64,000 bases of DNA from a methanotrophic endosymbiont of Bathymodiolus puteoserpentis (Logatchev) (GTDB taxonomy: Bacteria > Pseudomonadota > Gammaproteobacteria > Methylococcales > Methylomonadaceae). A program made the translations under genes and the position numbers. Positions 1 to 9,478 of this stretch are shown here, piece after piece. The stretch lies in NCBI RefSeq assembly GCF_900128525.1, contig NZ_FQTQ01000190.1, forward strand, positions 1-64,000, in the 5' to 3' direction. The notes beneath the pieces were generated by a model that worked only from the letters and a program-made list of their open reading frames with translations, was not told the DNA's origin and did not search any database. How positions within the stretch are numbered: the stretch's first letter is position 1; every line of letters begins with the position of its first letter.

Positions 1-46
1 GCGGTATATGCTCTTGCATAGCCGCTTTATTTTGATATGGACTCAT
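1..46 (-). CDS. Start of an unidentified gene running off the left edge
   Basis: Only the first 15 codons are inside the window, reading MSPYQNKAAMQEHIP from an ATG at 46-44 on the minus strand. A strong ribosome site GGAGG lies at 56-52, five bases before the ATG, which is the main support. It follows the truncated sensor gene on the same strand by 66 bases. Too little is visible to name the product. Confidence 0.5.
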   Translation of the reverse strand, partial: MSPYQNKAAMQEHIP

Positions 47-112
47 AAGTGCCTCCGAAATTAATTGAAGGGCTTAGTCTGCCATGTTTTATATTGGTTT
101 AGAATGTGTACT

Positions 113-1504
113 TTAATTGACGCTTACTGTTATATGGCCATATTGGTCATTGATAACTTTAAAATAGTCAATATCTAATACCATAATGGATAGGTTTTGT
201 TGATAGCGTTCGGCATTATGCCAAATAGTAGCTGCAGCTTCATTAAATGCACGTCGATTATATAACTTAGTTAAAGGATCAATACGTGACAGTTTTTCTG
301 CTTGTAACTTACCTTGTTGCAATAAGCGAAATTGCTCAGCCAAAGCAATAGACAGTAATATGGCATCGATTACGGTACCCATTTCTATAGCTCTAAATGT
401 GAGCTCTGAATAAGGGATTATTCCTAAAACTGCCATAGCCGTGACTGATGCACCAGAAAGCGTAGCAACTGAAGCAAAGAGAAAATATTTTACTTCACGC
501 TTATCAGAATTTAGACTTAAGAGCGCTAAACTTAAAGTGGAGACTGAGAAAAATATAACAAAAGTAACAGTTAAAATGACGCTTTCAGCTTGCATATCAA
601 GAAGTATAAAAATACCCAGCATGATAGTTAGAGCAATACTGATAGTTGCAATGAGAGTGAAAATACGTGGAAATAAATGACGAGTTTGTAAAAAAGATAA
701 GGCAAAAATAATTCCAGTAATGGAATAAAGCATGGTGCAAACCGGATTTGTCCAATGTTGCCACCAGGTATTATTTGGCCAGAATAACCAAAATCCATGG
801 CCTGTATAACCAATGTTATCAACTAAGAACATCGTGAGATAAATGACATAATATAAATACCGCTCTCGTTTTATATTGAAATACAATATAAAGTTATACA
901 GTAGTAAGGCAATAATAATTCCATAGATTAACCCATAGCTGTAGCCATACATTAAATCTTGTGTGGCAGAGTCACTAAGGCTACCGAAAAAAAGGGGTAC
1001 AACCATAGGGTCAGGGGTTTCGATACGGATGAAAACCTGACTATTTCCTGACGGATAGCTATAATCAAAAGCAAAGAAACGGTGATTAATTGGGCGGGTT
1101 GAGAAAGGGAACTGATCGCCAGCTTGCTGTTGATTAATTAACTTTCCCTTATTGAGGATATAGAGATCAATTAAATCTAGCCAAGAGTTTTCTATGATGA
1201 GGCGACGCAATAAGTCATTTTGTGTTGGGTTGTTTATTGTAAATGTAATCCAATGAGCAGGGCTACCATTACCAAGGCTTAAAACAGGTGTATTTGATAC
1301 AGAAAAAAGACCTTGAGCATAGGTTTCTTGGGCTTTATCTAGGGAAAGTTGAGGTCCTTTTTCTGCATATATAGCAGTGAATTTACCTATTGCGCTATAG
1401 GTTTTTTGCGCTGAAATCGTTTGTCTATTATCGGCATGAACAGTAATATTCATAAATAGACTTATGAATATGAGCAGAATTAATAATATCTGGCGATAAA
1501 GCAT
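113..1504 (-). CDS. 7TM-DISM diguanylate-cyclase-type sensor, truncated inside GGDEF
   Basis: The 463-residue protein has a signal peptide (about 1-24), an extracellular 7TMR-DISM-type sensor region (about 40-170), a seven-helix membrane block (about 185-390) and then the start of a GGDEF domain. The first GGDEF motifs are present (DPLTKLYNRRAF near 411-422, then MVLDIDYFK at 441-449 and DQYGH at 453-457). After YGH the sequence turns into ITVSVN and stops, before the GGD(E)EF active-site loop. I checked the other two minus-strand frames past the break and neither continues the domain. The membrane sensor may still be made, but no cyclase activity is expected. Family membership is well supported; the reading as a recombination scar is inference. 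Confidence 0.8.
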   Translation of the reverse strand: MLYRQILLILLIFISLFMNITVHADNRQTISAQKTYSAIGKFTAIYAEKGPQLSLDKAQETYAQGLFSVSNTPVLSLGNGSPAHWITFTINNPTQNDLLRRLIIENSWLDLIDLYILNKGKLINQQQAGDQFPFSTRPINHRFFAFDYSYPSGNSQVFIRIETPDPMVVPLFFGSLSDSATQDLMYGYSYGLIYGIIIALLLYNFILYFNIKRERYLYYVIYLTMFLVDNIGYTGHGFWLFWPNNTWWQHWTNPVCTMLYSITGIIFALSFLQTRHLFPRIFTLIATISIALTIMLGIFILLDMQAESVILTVTFVIFFSVSTLSLALLSLNSDKREVKYFLFASVATLSGASVTAMAVLGIIPYSELTFRAIEMGTVIDAILLSIALAEQFRLLQQGKLQAEKLSRIDPLTKLYNRRAFNEAAATIWHNAERYQQNLSIMVLDIDYFKVINDQYGHITVSVN

Positions 1505-1625
1505 ATATGCGTCATGATGGTTGCTGAGTCTATTTTAATAAATGAGAGGAGAGAGTGCTGCAATATAAGTTAGTTATTACATGGTATTCTTCACTCTTTT
1601 GTCAACGCCTACTAAAGCAGCCTAG

Positions 1626-2018
1626 TCAGTCGGTATTAATCATATGTGTCGCAAGATCTTGTAGTGCTTGTTTGATATTTTTTCTTAATTCATCTGGCAT
1701 GCTTACTTCATATAATGCTTTATTCATGCATAGCATCCATTCCTTGCTACCTTGTTCTGTGACTTTGAAAGGAAAGTGCCGTTGCTTAAGGCGAGGGTGA
1801 CCATATTCTTGGGCAAATAAATCAGGCCCTCCTAACCAACCAGATAAGAATTTGAATAGTTTAGATTTAGCTGATGATAAATCAGCTTGATGCAGGGACC
1901 TAACTTCACTTGCTTCGGGCAAGGTATCCATATAAAAATAAAATCGATCGACTAAGCTTAAAATAGCGGGTTCGCCGCCCATTAAAGAATAAGGCGTTAC
2001 TGGTTCTGGTTGTGTCAT
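1626..2018 (-). CDS. Group II truncated hemoglobin (GlbO/YjbI type)
   Basis: The 130-residue protein has the 2/2 globin layout: an early Gly-Gly (MGGEPAI), FYFYMD, then the FLSGWLGGP block, the GHPRLKQRHFPF motif that carries the proximal heme histidine, and a Trp in the G helix (WMLCM). Group II globins bind heme and oxygen or detoxify oxygen and NO species in the cytosol. Length is normal for the family. No clear ribosome site precedes the ATG. The gene is likely transcribed alone or with the sensor gene downstream of it on the same strand. The exact ligand in this organism cannot be read from the sequence. Confidence 0.9.
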   Translation of the reverse strand: MTQPEPVTPYSLMGGEPAILSLVDRFYFYMDTLPEASEVRSLHQADLSSAKSKLFKFLSGWLGGPDLFAQEYGHPRLKQRHFPFKVTEQGSKEWMLCMNKALYEVSMPDELRKNIKQALQDLATHMINTD

Positions 2019-2259
2019 GTGTGGTTATTTTTTTTGTAATAGATAAATAAAGGGAGGTACAAACTATTATTTTATGGCTTTCAGCATCTAGGTTTCAAGT
2101 TTAAAGCGAATTTATCATATAATTGATAGTAATTTACTCTTATTGGGTATCCCGATAAACAACGTGGAGAGTGATTTTTCTATGTTCACACTACACGGTT
2201 TACTGTACTCATTTGCTCAATGCTAGTCGCAAACATTTAATAATAAAATAACTAACCTG

Positions 2260-3957
2260 ATGGCAATAACTAAAAAACGTCCTTTACATACCACCTATGC
2301 AAATTTTGTGTTATTGGAAATTTCAATACTCAATAAAGGTACTGCATTTACAGCAAGAGAACGGCAAGAATTTGAATTGGATGGCTTTTTACCGGCGGTT
2401 ATTGAAACGATTGATGAGCAGGAAAGGCGGGTGTATTACCAGATATCTCAGTTGCACAATGACCTTAATAAGCATATTTTTTTGCGCAATATTCAAGATA
2501 TTAATGAAACACTATATTATAACTTACTAACGAAGCATCTTGAAGAGATGCTGCCCATTATTTATACCCCAACGGTGGGTTTAGCTTGCCAGAAATTTTC
2601 TCAAATTTATCGGCGTAAAAGAGGTTTATTTGTCTCATATCCTGACCGTGACAAGATCGCTGTGATGCTCAAAAACATGGATAAAAGAAATGTTAAAGTT
2701 ATAGTGGTGACCGATAGCGAGCGTATTCTTGGTTTAGGTGACCAAGGGATTGGTGGCATGAGCATACCTATTGGTAAGTTAGCTATTTATTCTAGTTGTG
2801 GGGGGATTAGTCCTGCCTATACTTTGCCTATTACCTTAGATGTAGGCACTAATAATCAAGCGTTATTGGATGACCCTATGTATATGGGGTGGCGCCATAA
2901 ACGGATTGTTGGTGATGATTATTATAATTTTGTCGATGAGTTTATTCAGCAGGTCACTACTCGCTGGCCAGGTGTTTTGGTGCAATTTGAAGACTTTGCT
3001 CAGGCTCATGCTACGCCATTATTAAAAAAATATGCACAGAAAATTCGTTGTTTTAATGATGATATTCAAGGCACAGCATCTGTTACGGTAGGGACTTTGT
3101 TGGCAGCTTGTCATGCTAATCATAGTGAACTTAAAAATCATCGTATTGTTTTTATTGGTGGTGGTTCCGCAGGCTGTGGCATTGCAACCCAAATTGTCGC
3201 GCATATGGTTAAAGAAGGGTTAACTGAAGCGCAGGCACTCAGTCGTATTTACTTATTTACTCACCAGGGCTTATTGACTGCTGAAATGGATCATTTGCTC
3301 GATTTTCAGAGAAAATTTGCGCGTGACCCTAATGAAGTGACTGATTGGAGTGGCGCAGGTGAAGCAATAGGTTTATTAAGTTTAGTGCGCGAGAGTAAAC
3401 CAACGATATTAATTGGTGTTTCTGGGCAAGCAGGTTTAATGACTGAGGAAGTTATTAAAGCGATGTATGCTAATTGTCGGAAACCTATTGTATTGCCATT
3501 ATCCAATCCAACCTCTCATGCTGAAGCTTTTCCTGAAGATATTATACGTTGGACTGAAGGTAATGCGATTGTTGCGACGGGGAGCCCTTTTAAGCCTGTT
3601 GACTTTGAAGGGGTACATTATGTTATAGCTCAATGTAACAATAGTTATATTTTTCCTGGTGTAGGTTTAGGGGTGATTGCTAGCCAAGCAAAGCATGTTA
3701 CGGAAAATATGTTTATGGCTGCCAGCAGCGCTTTAGCCAAAAGCTCGCCTTTAGTTAAGGGAACGGGAGATACTTTGTTACCCGCTTTAAGCCAAATAAG
3801 AGAGGTCAGTCTCTCTATTGCTTTAGCAGTAGGCTTGCAGGCTATGGAAGATGGTGTAGCTGAAGTAATTTCAGCGCAAGAGTTACAAGTAAAGATTAAA
3901 GATAATTTCTGGGAGCCTCAATACCGAGATTATCGTCGTAAGTTCTGTGATAAGTAG
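2260..3957 (+). CDS. maeA: NAD-dependent malic enzyme
   Basis: The 565-residue protein matches E. coli MaeA along its full length. It performs oxidative decarboxylation of malate to pyruvate with reduction of NAD. Visible landmarks are [11 protein letters not shown], the catalytic tyrosine block IYTPTVG (about 100-106), the lysine block PIGKLAIY (about 171), the metal-binding stretch FEDFAQ (about 243) and the nucleotide-binding loop GGGSAGCG (about 301). The C-terminal NFW..YRDYRR segment is intact. No convincing Shine-Dalgarno precedes the ATG, but homology starts immediately, so the start is sound. It stands alone between divergently placed and unrelated genes. Confidence 0.95.
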   Translation: MAITKKRPLHTTYANFVLLEISILNKGTAFTARERQEFELDGFLPAVIETIDEQERRVYYQISQLHNDLNKHIFLRNIQDINETLYYNLLTKHLEEMLPIIYTPTVGLACQKFSQIYRRKRGLFVSYPDRDKIAVMLKNMDKRNVKVIVVTDSERILGLGDQGIGGMSIPIGKLAIYSSCGGISPAYTLPITLDVGTNNQALLDDPMYMGWRHKRIVGDDYYNFVDEFIQQVTTRWPGVLVQFEDFAQAHATPLLKKYAQKIRCFNDDIQGTASVTVGTLLAACHANHSELKNHRIVFIGGGSAGCGIATQIVAHMVKEGLTEAQALSRIYLFTHQGLLTAEMDHLLDFQRKFARDPNEVTDWSGAGEAIGLLSLVRESKPTILIGVSGQAGLMTEEVIKAMYANCRKPIVLPLSNPTSHAEAFPEDIIRWTEGNAIVATGSPFKPVDFEGVHYVIAQCNNSYIFPGVGLGVIASQAKHVTENMFMAASSALAKSSPLVKGTGDTLLPALSQIREVSLSIALAVGLQAMEDGVAEVISAQELQVKIKDNFWEPQYRDYRRKFCDK

Positions 3958-4071
3958 CGCTTTAAAAAGAACAAGTATTAAGCCGTGCAAGCGACATGTA
4001 TCGTTGTACAATATCCTTGGTTTTTATAACCTTTCTATCAACACGTTAAAAGTGAATTAAGAGATCTTATC

Positions 4072-4809
4072 ATGAACATACAAAGCCATATTGCCGACCT
4101 TAATACCCCGACTGGGGTGATGCGTACTTATATTCATCGTCCTGTAGGGGCAGGCAAATATCCCGCAATTTTATTTTATTCAGAAATATTTCAGCAAACC
4201 GGCCCTATTGAACGTGCGGCGCAAATAATGGCTAGTCACGGTTATGCCGTATTAGTGCCTGAGGTATTTCATGAGCTTAACCCTATTGGTACAGTGTTAG
4301 GTTATGACGATGCTGGCCGCGAGAAAGGCAATGCGGATAAAATGGCTAAAGATGTGCAAGGTTACGATACTGATAATGCTGCGCTTATTGATTTTGTTAA
4401 ACAACAAGATTGGTGCAACGGCAATATAGGTGCGATGGGATTTTGTATTGGCGGTCACTTGGCATTTCGTGCCGCATTACAGCCAGAAGTAAAAGGCACG
4501 GCTTGTTTTTATGCAACTGATTTACACACACATGTTATTCCTAATAAGCCTGGGCAACACAGCATGGAACGTTTGAATGATATTACCGGTGAGTTGCAGA
4601 TGATTTGGGGTAAGCAAGATTCACATATTCCAACGGCCGGGCGTGCTGAAATTTATCAAAAACTCAATGAAACAGACCTGACCTTTACTTGGCATGAATT
4701 CAATGCACAACATGCGTTTATGCGTGATGAAGGTGAGCGCTATGACGCACAAACTGCAATGTTAGGCTATCAGTTGGCATTAAATTTGTTTAGCAGAACA
4801 TTGCGTTAG
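4072..4809 (+). CDS. Dienelactone hydrolase family protein
   Basis: The 245-residue alpha/beta-hydrolase has the dienelactone hydrolase signature GFCIGGH with the nucleophilic cysteine at about residue 125. A later Asp and the histidine in NAQHAFMRD complete the expected Cys-Asp-His triad. Such enzymes cleave lactone rings or related esters. Here there are no aromatic-degradation genes nearby, so the substrate is unknown and a housekeeping hydrolase role is as likely. The gene has its own weak ribosome site (AGAG) and no operon partner. Confidence 0.9.
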   Translation: MNIQSHIADLNTPTGVMRTYIHRPVGAGKYPAILFYSEIFQQTGPIERAAQIMASHGYAVLVPEVFHELNPIGTVLGYDDAGREKGNADKMAKDVQGYDTDNAALIDFVKQQDWCNGNIGAMGFCIGGHLAFRAALQPEVKGTACFYATDLHTHVIPNKPGQHSMERLNDITGELQMIWGKQDSHIPTAGRAEIYQKLNETDLTFTWHEFNAQHAFMRDEGERYDAQTAMLGYQLALNLFSRTLR

Positions 4810-4923
4810 TGCTTGAAAAACAACTAGGATATTAAAAGCATAAAAATCCTAGGCCAGCGCGAGAATTCGATCATAGCTGGATCTGACTTTCTTTTAGGCT
4901 TCACCGGCTATTTTGAGAGAGTT

Positions 4924-5000
4924 AGGAATGCACTTTTATAAAACCGCAACTTTAGTTGATGCAGCACTGCCAGCTCTTTTAGGGCTGACAGTGCTGATGG
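4924..5000. repeat. Intergenic repeat ending in a stem-loop, related to 34168-34240
   Basis: The only structure in the 283-base gap before the ABC-class ATPase. AGGAATG, an AT-rich spacer and TTAGTTGATGCAGCACT are followed by a stem-loop: left arm CAGCACTGCCAGC at 4962-4974, right arm GCTGACAGTGCTG at 4984-4996, 12 of 13 pairs, nine-base loop. No U-run follows directly, so it is not a typical terminator. The same ordered blocks (AGGAATG, then TTAGTTGATG and AGC-CT) recur near 34168-34208, so this looks like a dispersed repeat family. Similarity was judged by eye. Confidence 0.55.
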
Positions 5001-5092
5001 GGTTATTAGATTTTTATTTTTAAGTAACTCTACTGAAACGATTTTATAAATGATTCCTTAGCTCAAATCTAGGCTTTATTTAGGAAAGGGGA

Positions 5093-6844
5093 ATGTATAA
5101 ATTAAAAAAATTAATTGATTCGCTTGCTAATAAACCTTACTCCCAAATACAGCAATTAACGGGTAATTTTCAGTTTTCACGATATCAGTTTCAATTCCTT
5201 AAAATACAAGGAAGTCCTGGAGCAAACCCAGCCTCAATTGCTAGCCTTAAGATTGACATGGGAGTAAGCGAGCTACCTCCAGAGTTTTTAAGTTCTGTGT
5301 ATTGTCGTGTAGCCGTTGCTGATTTTTTGATCCGCAGATTTAAACGAGGTATTGATAAATTTGCTCAACAGAACAGGGGTAAAGAGGGCAGTGGTTCCTT
5401 TTATACCATTGAACTCAGTCAGAAAATGTTGGAACGCGATAGTGTATTATTTTCTGAGCGGGACATCGAGCTACGTTTTATTTTTAGTTTACCCGGAAAA
5501 GGGAGAGGGGGCGGCCTGTTTGATGGACAGCAAGCATGGCTAATGTTTACCCAAGAGTTAGCGCTAATCGTTGATTATTCTTTGTATTATAAAGACTATA
5601 GTCCGGCAACAAAAAAACAACTCGCTGAATATTTAGAGGTGCAAATTAACCGACAGGCGATAAAAGACTATATGTTGCATAAAGGTTATATTGTTTTTAT
5701 TGCTAATGGCGCACACTTACCTAGGCGCAGTGGTATTGATGATAGGCCAGCAGAGAAGGGTGCAATAATATGTTTTCAATCCCCTAAAACTCTACTCGTC
5801 GATATTCCTTTGGCAAATCATTGTAGTATTCAAGGGATGGCGCTTAAAGCTGGGGTAACATGCATTACTGGTGGTGGCTATCATGGTAAATCTACCCTAC
5901 TACAGGCAATATTGGCGGGTGTATATGCCCATATACCGGGTGATGGAAGGGAATATATAGTGACCCGAGATGATGCGGTTTTTATTCGTGCTGAAGAAGG
6001 CCGAAGCATTCAGCATGTTGATATTAGTCCTTTTATAGGCTTGTTACCCAATGGTATAAATACTCAGCAGTTTTCTTCTGAAAATGCCAGTGGCAGTACG
6101 TCACAAGCGGCAAGTATAGTTGAGTCATTAGAGTTTGGCTCACGGTTATTGTTATTTGATGAGGACACTTGCGCCAGTAATTTTTTATTTAGAGACTCTC
6201 TTATAGAGAAGGTGCTGGGTTCTGCCAATGAACCGATTAAGCCACTTTACTCCGTCGTCCGTTCAATGTGGCAACAGCATGGCATTTCCATGATATTTGT
6301 CGTAGGGGGCTTAGGTAGTTTTTTACAAAAAGCAGATACTTGTTTGTTGATGGATAATTACCAGTGTAAAGATATAAGTACTAAAGTAAGGAGGGTGCTA
6401 GGAGAGATAGCTGGTGAAAGTACAGAGCCTTTACATTTTTCAGCACCTAGGCAGCTAATGGCAGATAATTTTCCCCCCGCCTATATCAATTACCGGCTAA
6501 AAAAAGAAGTGCCTATACGTATCAAGCCACTACGCAACGCTCCCAAGCAGTTAGAATATGGACTGGACTTAATCAACCTAGAGGCGTTACCGCAGATTGT
6601 TGAAGCACCGCAAATACTGAGTGTCGGTTATTGTTTATTACGCATTCGATATGCACTGCAAAACAGTGCAGATAAAGCACAAACAATGAATGATTGCTTG
6701 CGCTGGCTATACCAAAAGTTAGATCAGCAAGGCTTGTCTTTTTTGCAGCCTGAATATCCTGGTAACTTATCTATGCCAAGAAAGCAGGAAGTCGCCGCTG
6801 CAATTAATCGAATCAGGTCGTTGAAGGTTATAATAAATGACTGA
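5093..6844 (+). CDS. ABC-class predicted ATPase (PF09818-type)
   Basis: The 583-residue soluble protein belongs to the little-studied family of stand-alone ABC-class ATPases. It has an atypical Walker A GGGYHGKST at about 260-268, a signature-like stretch around SGSTSQAAS (about 333-342) and a Walker B LLLFDEDTC at about 352-360. There are no membrane segments and no transporter partner next to it. The length is usual for the family. The start is supported by a purine-rich ribosome site (GGAAAGGGG) just before the ATG. Its cellular role is not established. Confidence 0.85.
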   Translation: MYKLKKLIDSLANKPYSQIQQLTGNFQFSRYQFQFLKIQGSPGANPASIASLKIDMGVSELPPEFLSSVYCRVAVADFLIRRFKRGIDKFAQQNRGKEGSGSFYTIELSQKMLERDSVLFSERDIELRFIFSLPGKGRGGGLFDGQQAWLMFTQELALIVDYSLYYKDYSPATKKQLAEYLEVQINRQAIKDYMLHKGYIVFIANGAHLPRRSGIDDRPAEKGAIICFQSPKTLLVDIPLANHCSIQGMALKAGVTCITGGGYHGKSTLLQAILAGVYAHIPGDGREYIVTRDDAVFIRAEEGRSIQHVDISPFIGLLPNGINTQQFSSENASGSTSQAASIVESLEFGSRLLLFDEDTCASNFLFRDSLIEKVLGSANEPIKPLYSVVRSMWQQHGISMIFVVGGLGSFLQKADTCLLMDNYQCKDISTKVRRVLGEIAGESTEPLHFSAPRQLMADNFPPAYINYRLKKEVPIRIKPLRNAPKQLEYGLDLINLEALPQIVEAPQILSVGYCLLRIRYALQNSADKAQTMNDCLRWLYQKLDQQGLSFLQPEYPGNLSMPRKQEVAAAINRIRSLKVIIND

Positions 6845-6945
6845 CACCGCTGCGCTGGAAGCGAAAATTTGTTAGCTATGCAATAATCGGATTTTTACTG
6901 CCACCTAAGAGATTGTTATTTTTGTTTATGTAAATTTATGACCGG

Positions 6946-7386
6946 TTAAAACGGGACATCATCATAATTATCATTTTGTGCATAGCTAGGTTGTGCTTGT
7001 TGTTGAGGGTTGGTAGCAGCAGCTGGTTGATGGTAGTTTTGTTGTGGCTGTGCGACTTGGGCTGGTTCTGTGCGTTTACCACCAATAAGATCCAGAACAT
7101 TGGCATTTAGTTCTAAGCTAGTTTTAGTTGTGCCATCTTGTGCTTGGTATTCGTTTTGAGATAACTCACCTGAAACAAAAACTTGTTGGCCTTTTTTTAA
7201 GTAACTAGGGAATGAACCTTCTGCACGTCGTCCCCATAAGGCAACTCTAATCCAAATTGTTTGTTGTCTATCACCAAAACCAACATTGTTTGCTACAGTT
7301 ACATTTAATACTGTTTGTCCGCTTGGGGTTGATCTTACTTCAGCATCTCTACCAATAGTACCGGTGAAGCTAAAAACATTACTCAT
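6946..7386 (-). CDS. ssb: Single-stranded DNA-binding protein (first copy)
   Basis: This 146-residue OB-fold protein begins MSNVFSFTGTIGRDAEVRS and ends in the acidic tip DDVPF that recruits partner proteins in SSBs. Between them lies a Gln/Pro/Ala-rich linker. An in-frame ATG 57 bases further upstream exists, but the OB fold starts at the ATG chosen here and a ribosome site (AGGA) precedes it. The N-terminal half differs clearly from the second SSB at 40891-41403: it lacks the usual GN(L/V)G and the Trp-rich region around residue 55 is different. It could be the diverged or specialised paralogue. Confidence 0.88.
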   Translation of the reverse strand: MSNVFSFTGTIGRDAEVRSTPSGQTVLNVTVANNVGFGDRQQTIWIRVALWGRRAEGSFPSYLKKGQQVFVSGELSQNEYQAQDGTTKTSLELNANVLDLIGGKRTEPAQVAQPQQNYHQPAAATNPQQQAQPSYAQNDNYDDVPF

Positions 7387-7561
7387 GGGTTTTATTCCTG
7401 TTGATTTATTATTTGGATGAAAATATTTGTGCGAATTATACACTGTAATAGAGGGAAGGATGGAGTATCTATTTTTAGCTTTTTAACGGGAGCCTTTCCT
7501 TAAAAAATCTCCGCTAAAGTAGCTATTATGATATAACAAATATTTAATTTAGAGCTTACTT

Positions 7562-8026
7562 ATGACTAATAATGATATTTTACGCCGTCTTCGTTACACT
7601 TTCGATTTTGATGATTTTAAAATGATGGCTATTTTTGCCTTGGCTGATTATGAGGTAACGCGAGAGCAAGTGGTTAACTGGCTTAAAAAAGATGATGACC
7701 CTGCTTATAAGGCTTGTAAAGATGAGCAAATGGCAACTTTTCTAAATGGTTTGATTAATGAGAAGCGTGGAAAAAGAGACGGTGTGCAGCCTGAAATAGA
7801 AAAAAAGCTGACAAATAATATTATTTTTAGAAAGTTAAAGATAGCTTTAGATCTTAAAGATGAAGATATACTGCAGTTGATGGCATTGGCTGATTTCTCA
7901 ATGAGTAAGCATGAGTTGAGTGCCTTTTTTCGTAAGCCGGGACATAAAAATTACCGTGAATGCAAAGATCAGATTTTGCGTAATTTTTTACAAGGAGTAC
8001 AACTGAAATATCGCTCTGAGGCTTAA
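7562..8026 (+). CDS. DUF1456 family protein (YehS-like)
   Basis: The 154-residue cytosolic protein consists of two tandem DUF1456 repeats: NNDILRRLRY...DDFKMMAIFALADYEV in the first half and NNIIFRKLKIALDLKDEDILQLMALADFSM in the second. This is the typical two-repeat YehS architecture and length. The biochemical function of the family is unknown. It sits alone, 36 bases before the DoxX gene on the same strand. Confidence 0.88.
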   Translation: MTNNDILRRLRYTFDFDDFKMMAIFALADYEVTREQVVNWLKKDDDPAYKACKDEQMATFLNGLINEKRGKRDGVQPEIEKKLTNNIIFRKLKIALDLKDEDILQLMALADFSMSKHELSAFFRKPGHKNYRECKDQILRNFLQGVQLKYRSEA

Positions 8027-8061
8027 AGCTAGTATTTACTCTTTATTTGTGAATAAAAGAA

Positions 8062-8694
8062 ATGATTAATTTTTTAAATAAATTACATGATTACCTGAAT
8101 TTAACGCGAGCATTCGATTTTTTAGGACCTTTGGCAATGAGGTTGTATTTATTTCCCATTATGTGGATGGCAGGTATGCATAAGTATACTGGCTTTGAGA
8201 GTACAGTTGCCTGGTTTGGTAATGCTGAATGGGGTTTAGGTTTACCTTTTCCTACCCTTATGGCTGGATTAGTAACCGGAACTGAGCTTGTTGGTGCTGT
8301 ATTTTTATTGCTTGGTTTTGCTGTGCGTTGGGTTTCTATCCCTTTATTTATTATCATGATTGTTGCTGCCTATACTGTACACTTACCCAATGGTTGGTTG
8401 GCTGTTTCTGAAGGGAGTGGCTTTTTTGCTACAGATAGGACAATAGCTGCCGTAGAGCGACTAAGTCGAGCGAAGGAGATTCTTCAGCAGTATGGTGATT
8501 ATGATTGGCTTACAGAGCAGGGTAGTTTTGTGGTTTTAAATAATGGTGTCGAATTTGCTGTTACTTATGCGATTATGTTGTTAATGCTGTTTTTTGTAGG
8601 TGGTGGTCGTTATTTGAGTTTGGATTATTGGATTGCTAAAAAATTTCGTAGTCAAGCCTTTACCTATAAAACAAGCGTCTATAGTCGGTTTTAA
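8062..8694 (+). CDS. DoxX family membrane protein
   Basis: The 210-residue protein has a DoxX-like four-helix membrane layout, with hydrophobic stretches near 18-38, 70-90, 92-110 and 155-178 and the C-terminal motif GGGRYLSLDYW. It carries an insertion of roughly 45 residues with a polar, helical character between the third and fourth helices. DoxX relatives with such an insertion occur in copper-RiPP (HvfX-type) clusters, but no precursor or HvfA/B/C partner gene lies here, so that assignment is only a possibility. The glycosyltransferase gene begins two bases after its stop, so the two are co-transcribed. Confidence 0.8.
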   Translation: MINFLNKLHDYLNLTRAFDFLGPLAMRLYLFPIMWMAGMHKYTGFESTVAWFGNAEWGLGLPFPTLMAGLVTGTELVGAVFLLLGFAVRWVSIPLFIIMIVAAYTVHLPNGWLAVSEGSGFFATDRTIAAVERLSRAKEILQQYGDYDWLTEQGSFVVLNNGVEFAVTYAIMLLMLFFVGGGRYLSLDYWIAKKFRSQAFTYKTSVYSRF

Positions 8695-8695
8695 A

Positions 8696-9394
8696 GTGTA
8701 TAAATATAGTATTATCATTCCTACTTTAAATGAAGCGTCTTGCATAAATGAGTGCCTACTTGCATTGCAGGCATTAAGGCCAGAGTGCCAATTGATTGTT
8801 ACTGATGCTGGAAGTACCGACCAAACGAGGGAAATTGCTTTGCCGTTGGTTGATATATTTATTACAGCACCTAAAGGTCGAGCAGTACAAATGAATGCGG
8901 GTGCGCAAAAGGCATCGGCTGAGGTGTTGCTTTTTTTGCATGCAGATACTTTTTTGCCTAGAAATGCTCTGGGTTTTATTCAGCATGCCCTCAATAATGG
9001 AGCGCAGTGGGGGCGCTTTGATATGCAACTAGTGGGTAAGCATTTTATGCTTAAGGTGGTGGCAACAATGATGAATTGGCGTTCACGCTTAACGGGAATA
9101 GCGACAGGAGACCAAGTAATTTTTGTCAGGCGTGCAGCTTTTCGAAAGGTTGCTTGTTTTCCTGAAATTGCATTAATGGAAGATGTTGCCATCAGTAAAC
9201 GCTTAAAAAAAATATCCAAAGGTTATTGTTTGACGGCTCAGGTACAAAGTTCTGGGCGCAGGTGGGAAGACTTTGGTGTGTGGCGCACGATAGTATTGAT
9301 GTGGAGTTTACGTTTGCGCTATTTTTTGGGTACTGAGCCAGATACTTTGGCTCAATTATACCGGCAGGGTAAAATTTTTAACAAGACGCTTTGA
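8696..9394 (+). CDS. TIGR04283-type family 2 glycosyltransferase
   Basis: The 232-residue protein has a GT-A fold: YSIIIPTLNEAS at the N terminus, TDAGSTDQT, the FLHADTFLP metal/nucleotide motif and ALMEDVAISKRLKK. This matches the short glycosyltransferase group named for its link to arsenosugar genes, although none are present here. I place the start at the GTG directly after the DoxX stop, because the fold begins there. An ATG at 8633 inside the DoxX gene would add 21 unrelated residues. No strong ribosome site is visible, so translational coupling to the DoxX gene is likely. Acceptor and donor sugars are unknown. Confidence 0.82.
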   Translation: MYKYSIIIPTLNEASCINECLLALQALRPECQLIVTDAGSTDQTREIALPLVDIFITAPKGRAVQMNAGAQKASAEVLLFLHADTFLPRNALGFIQHALNNGAQWGRFDMQLVGKHFMLKVVATMMNWRSRLTGIATGDQVIFVRRAAFRKVACFPEIALMEDVAISKRLKKISKGYCLTAQVQSSGRRWEDFGVWRTIVLMWSLRLRYFLGTEPDTLAQLYRQGKIFNKTL

Positions 9395-9403
9395 TTTTCA
9401 AAT

Positions 9404-9462
9404 GTGTGGCTTCAGGCTTGTTAATAATTAATAGTCGTGTCAAAAGTGGGGTGAAGCCACAT
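9404..9462. other. Long stem-loop between convergent genes
   Basis: TGTGGCTTCA at 9405-9414 pairs perfectly with TGAAGCCACA at 9452-9461 across a 37-base loop. It lies between the ends of the glycosyltransferase gene and mnmA, which face each other. It could end transcription from either side or be a mobile palindrome. A clean U-run is absent. Confidence 0.4.
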
Positions 9463-9478
9463 CCCATGCTGTTTGTTT

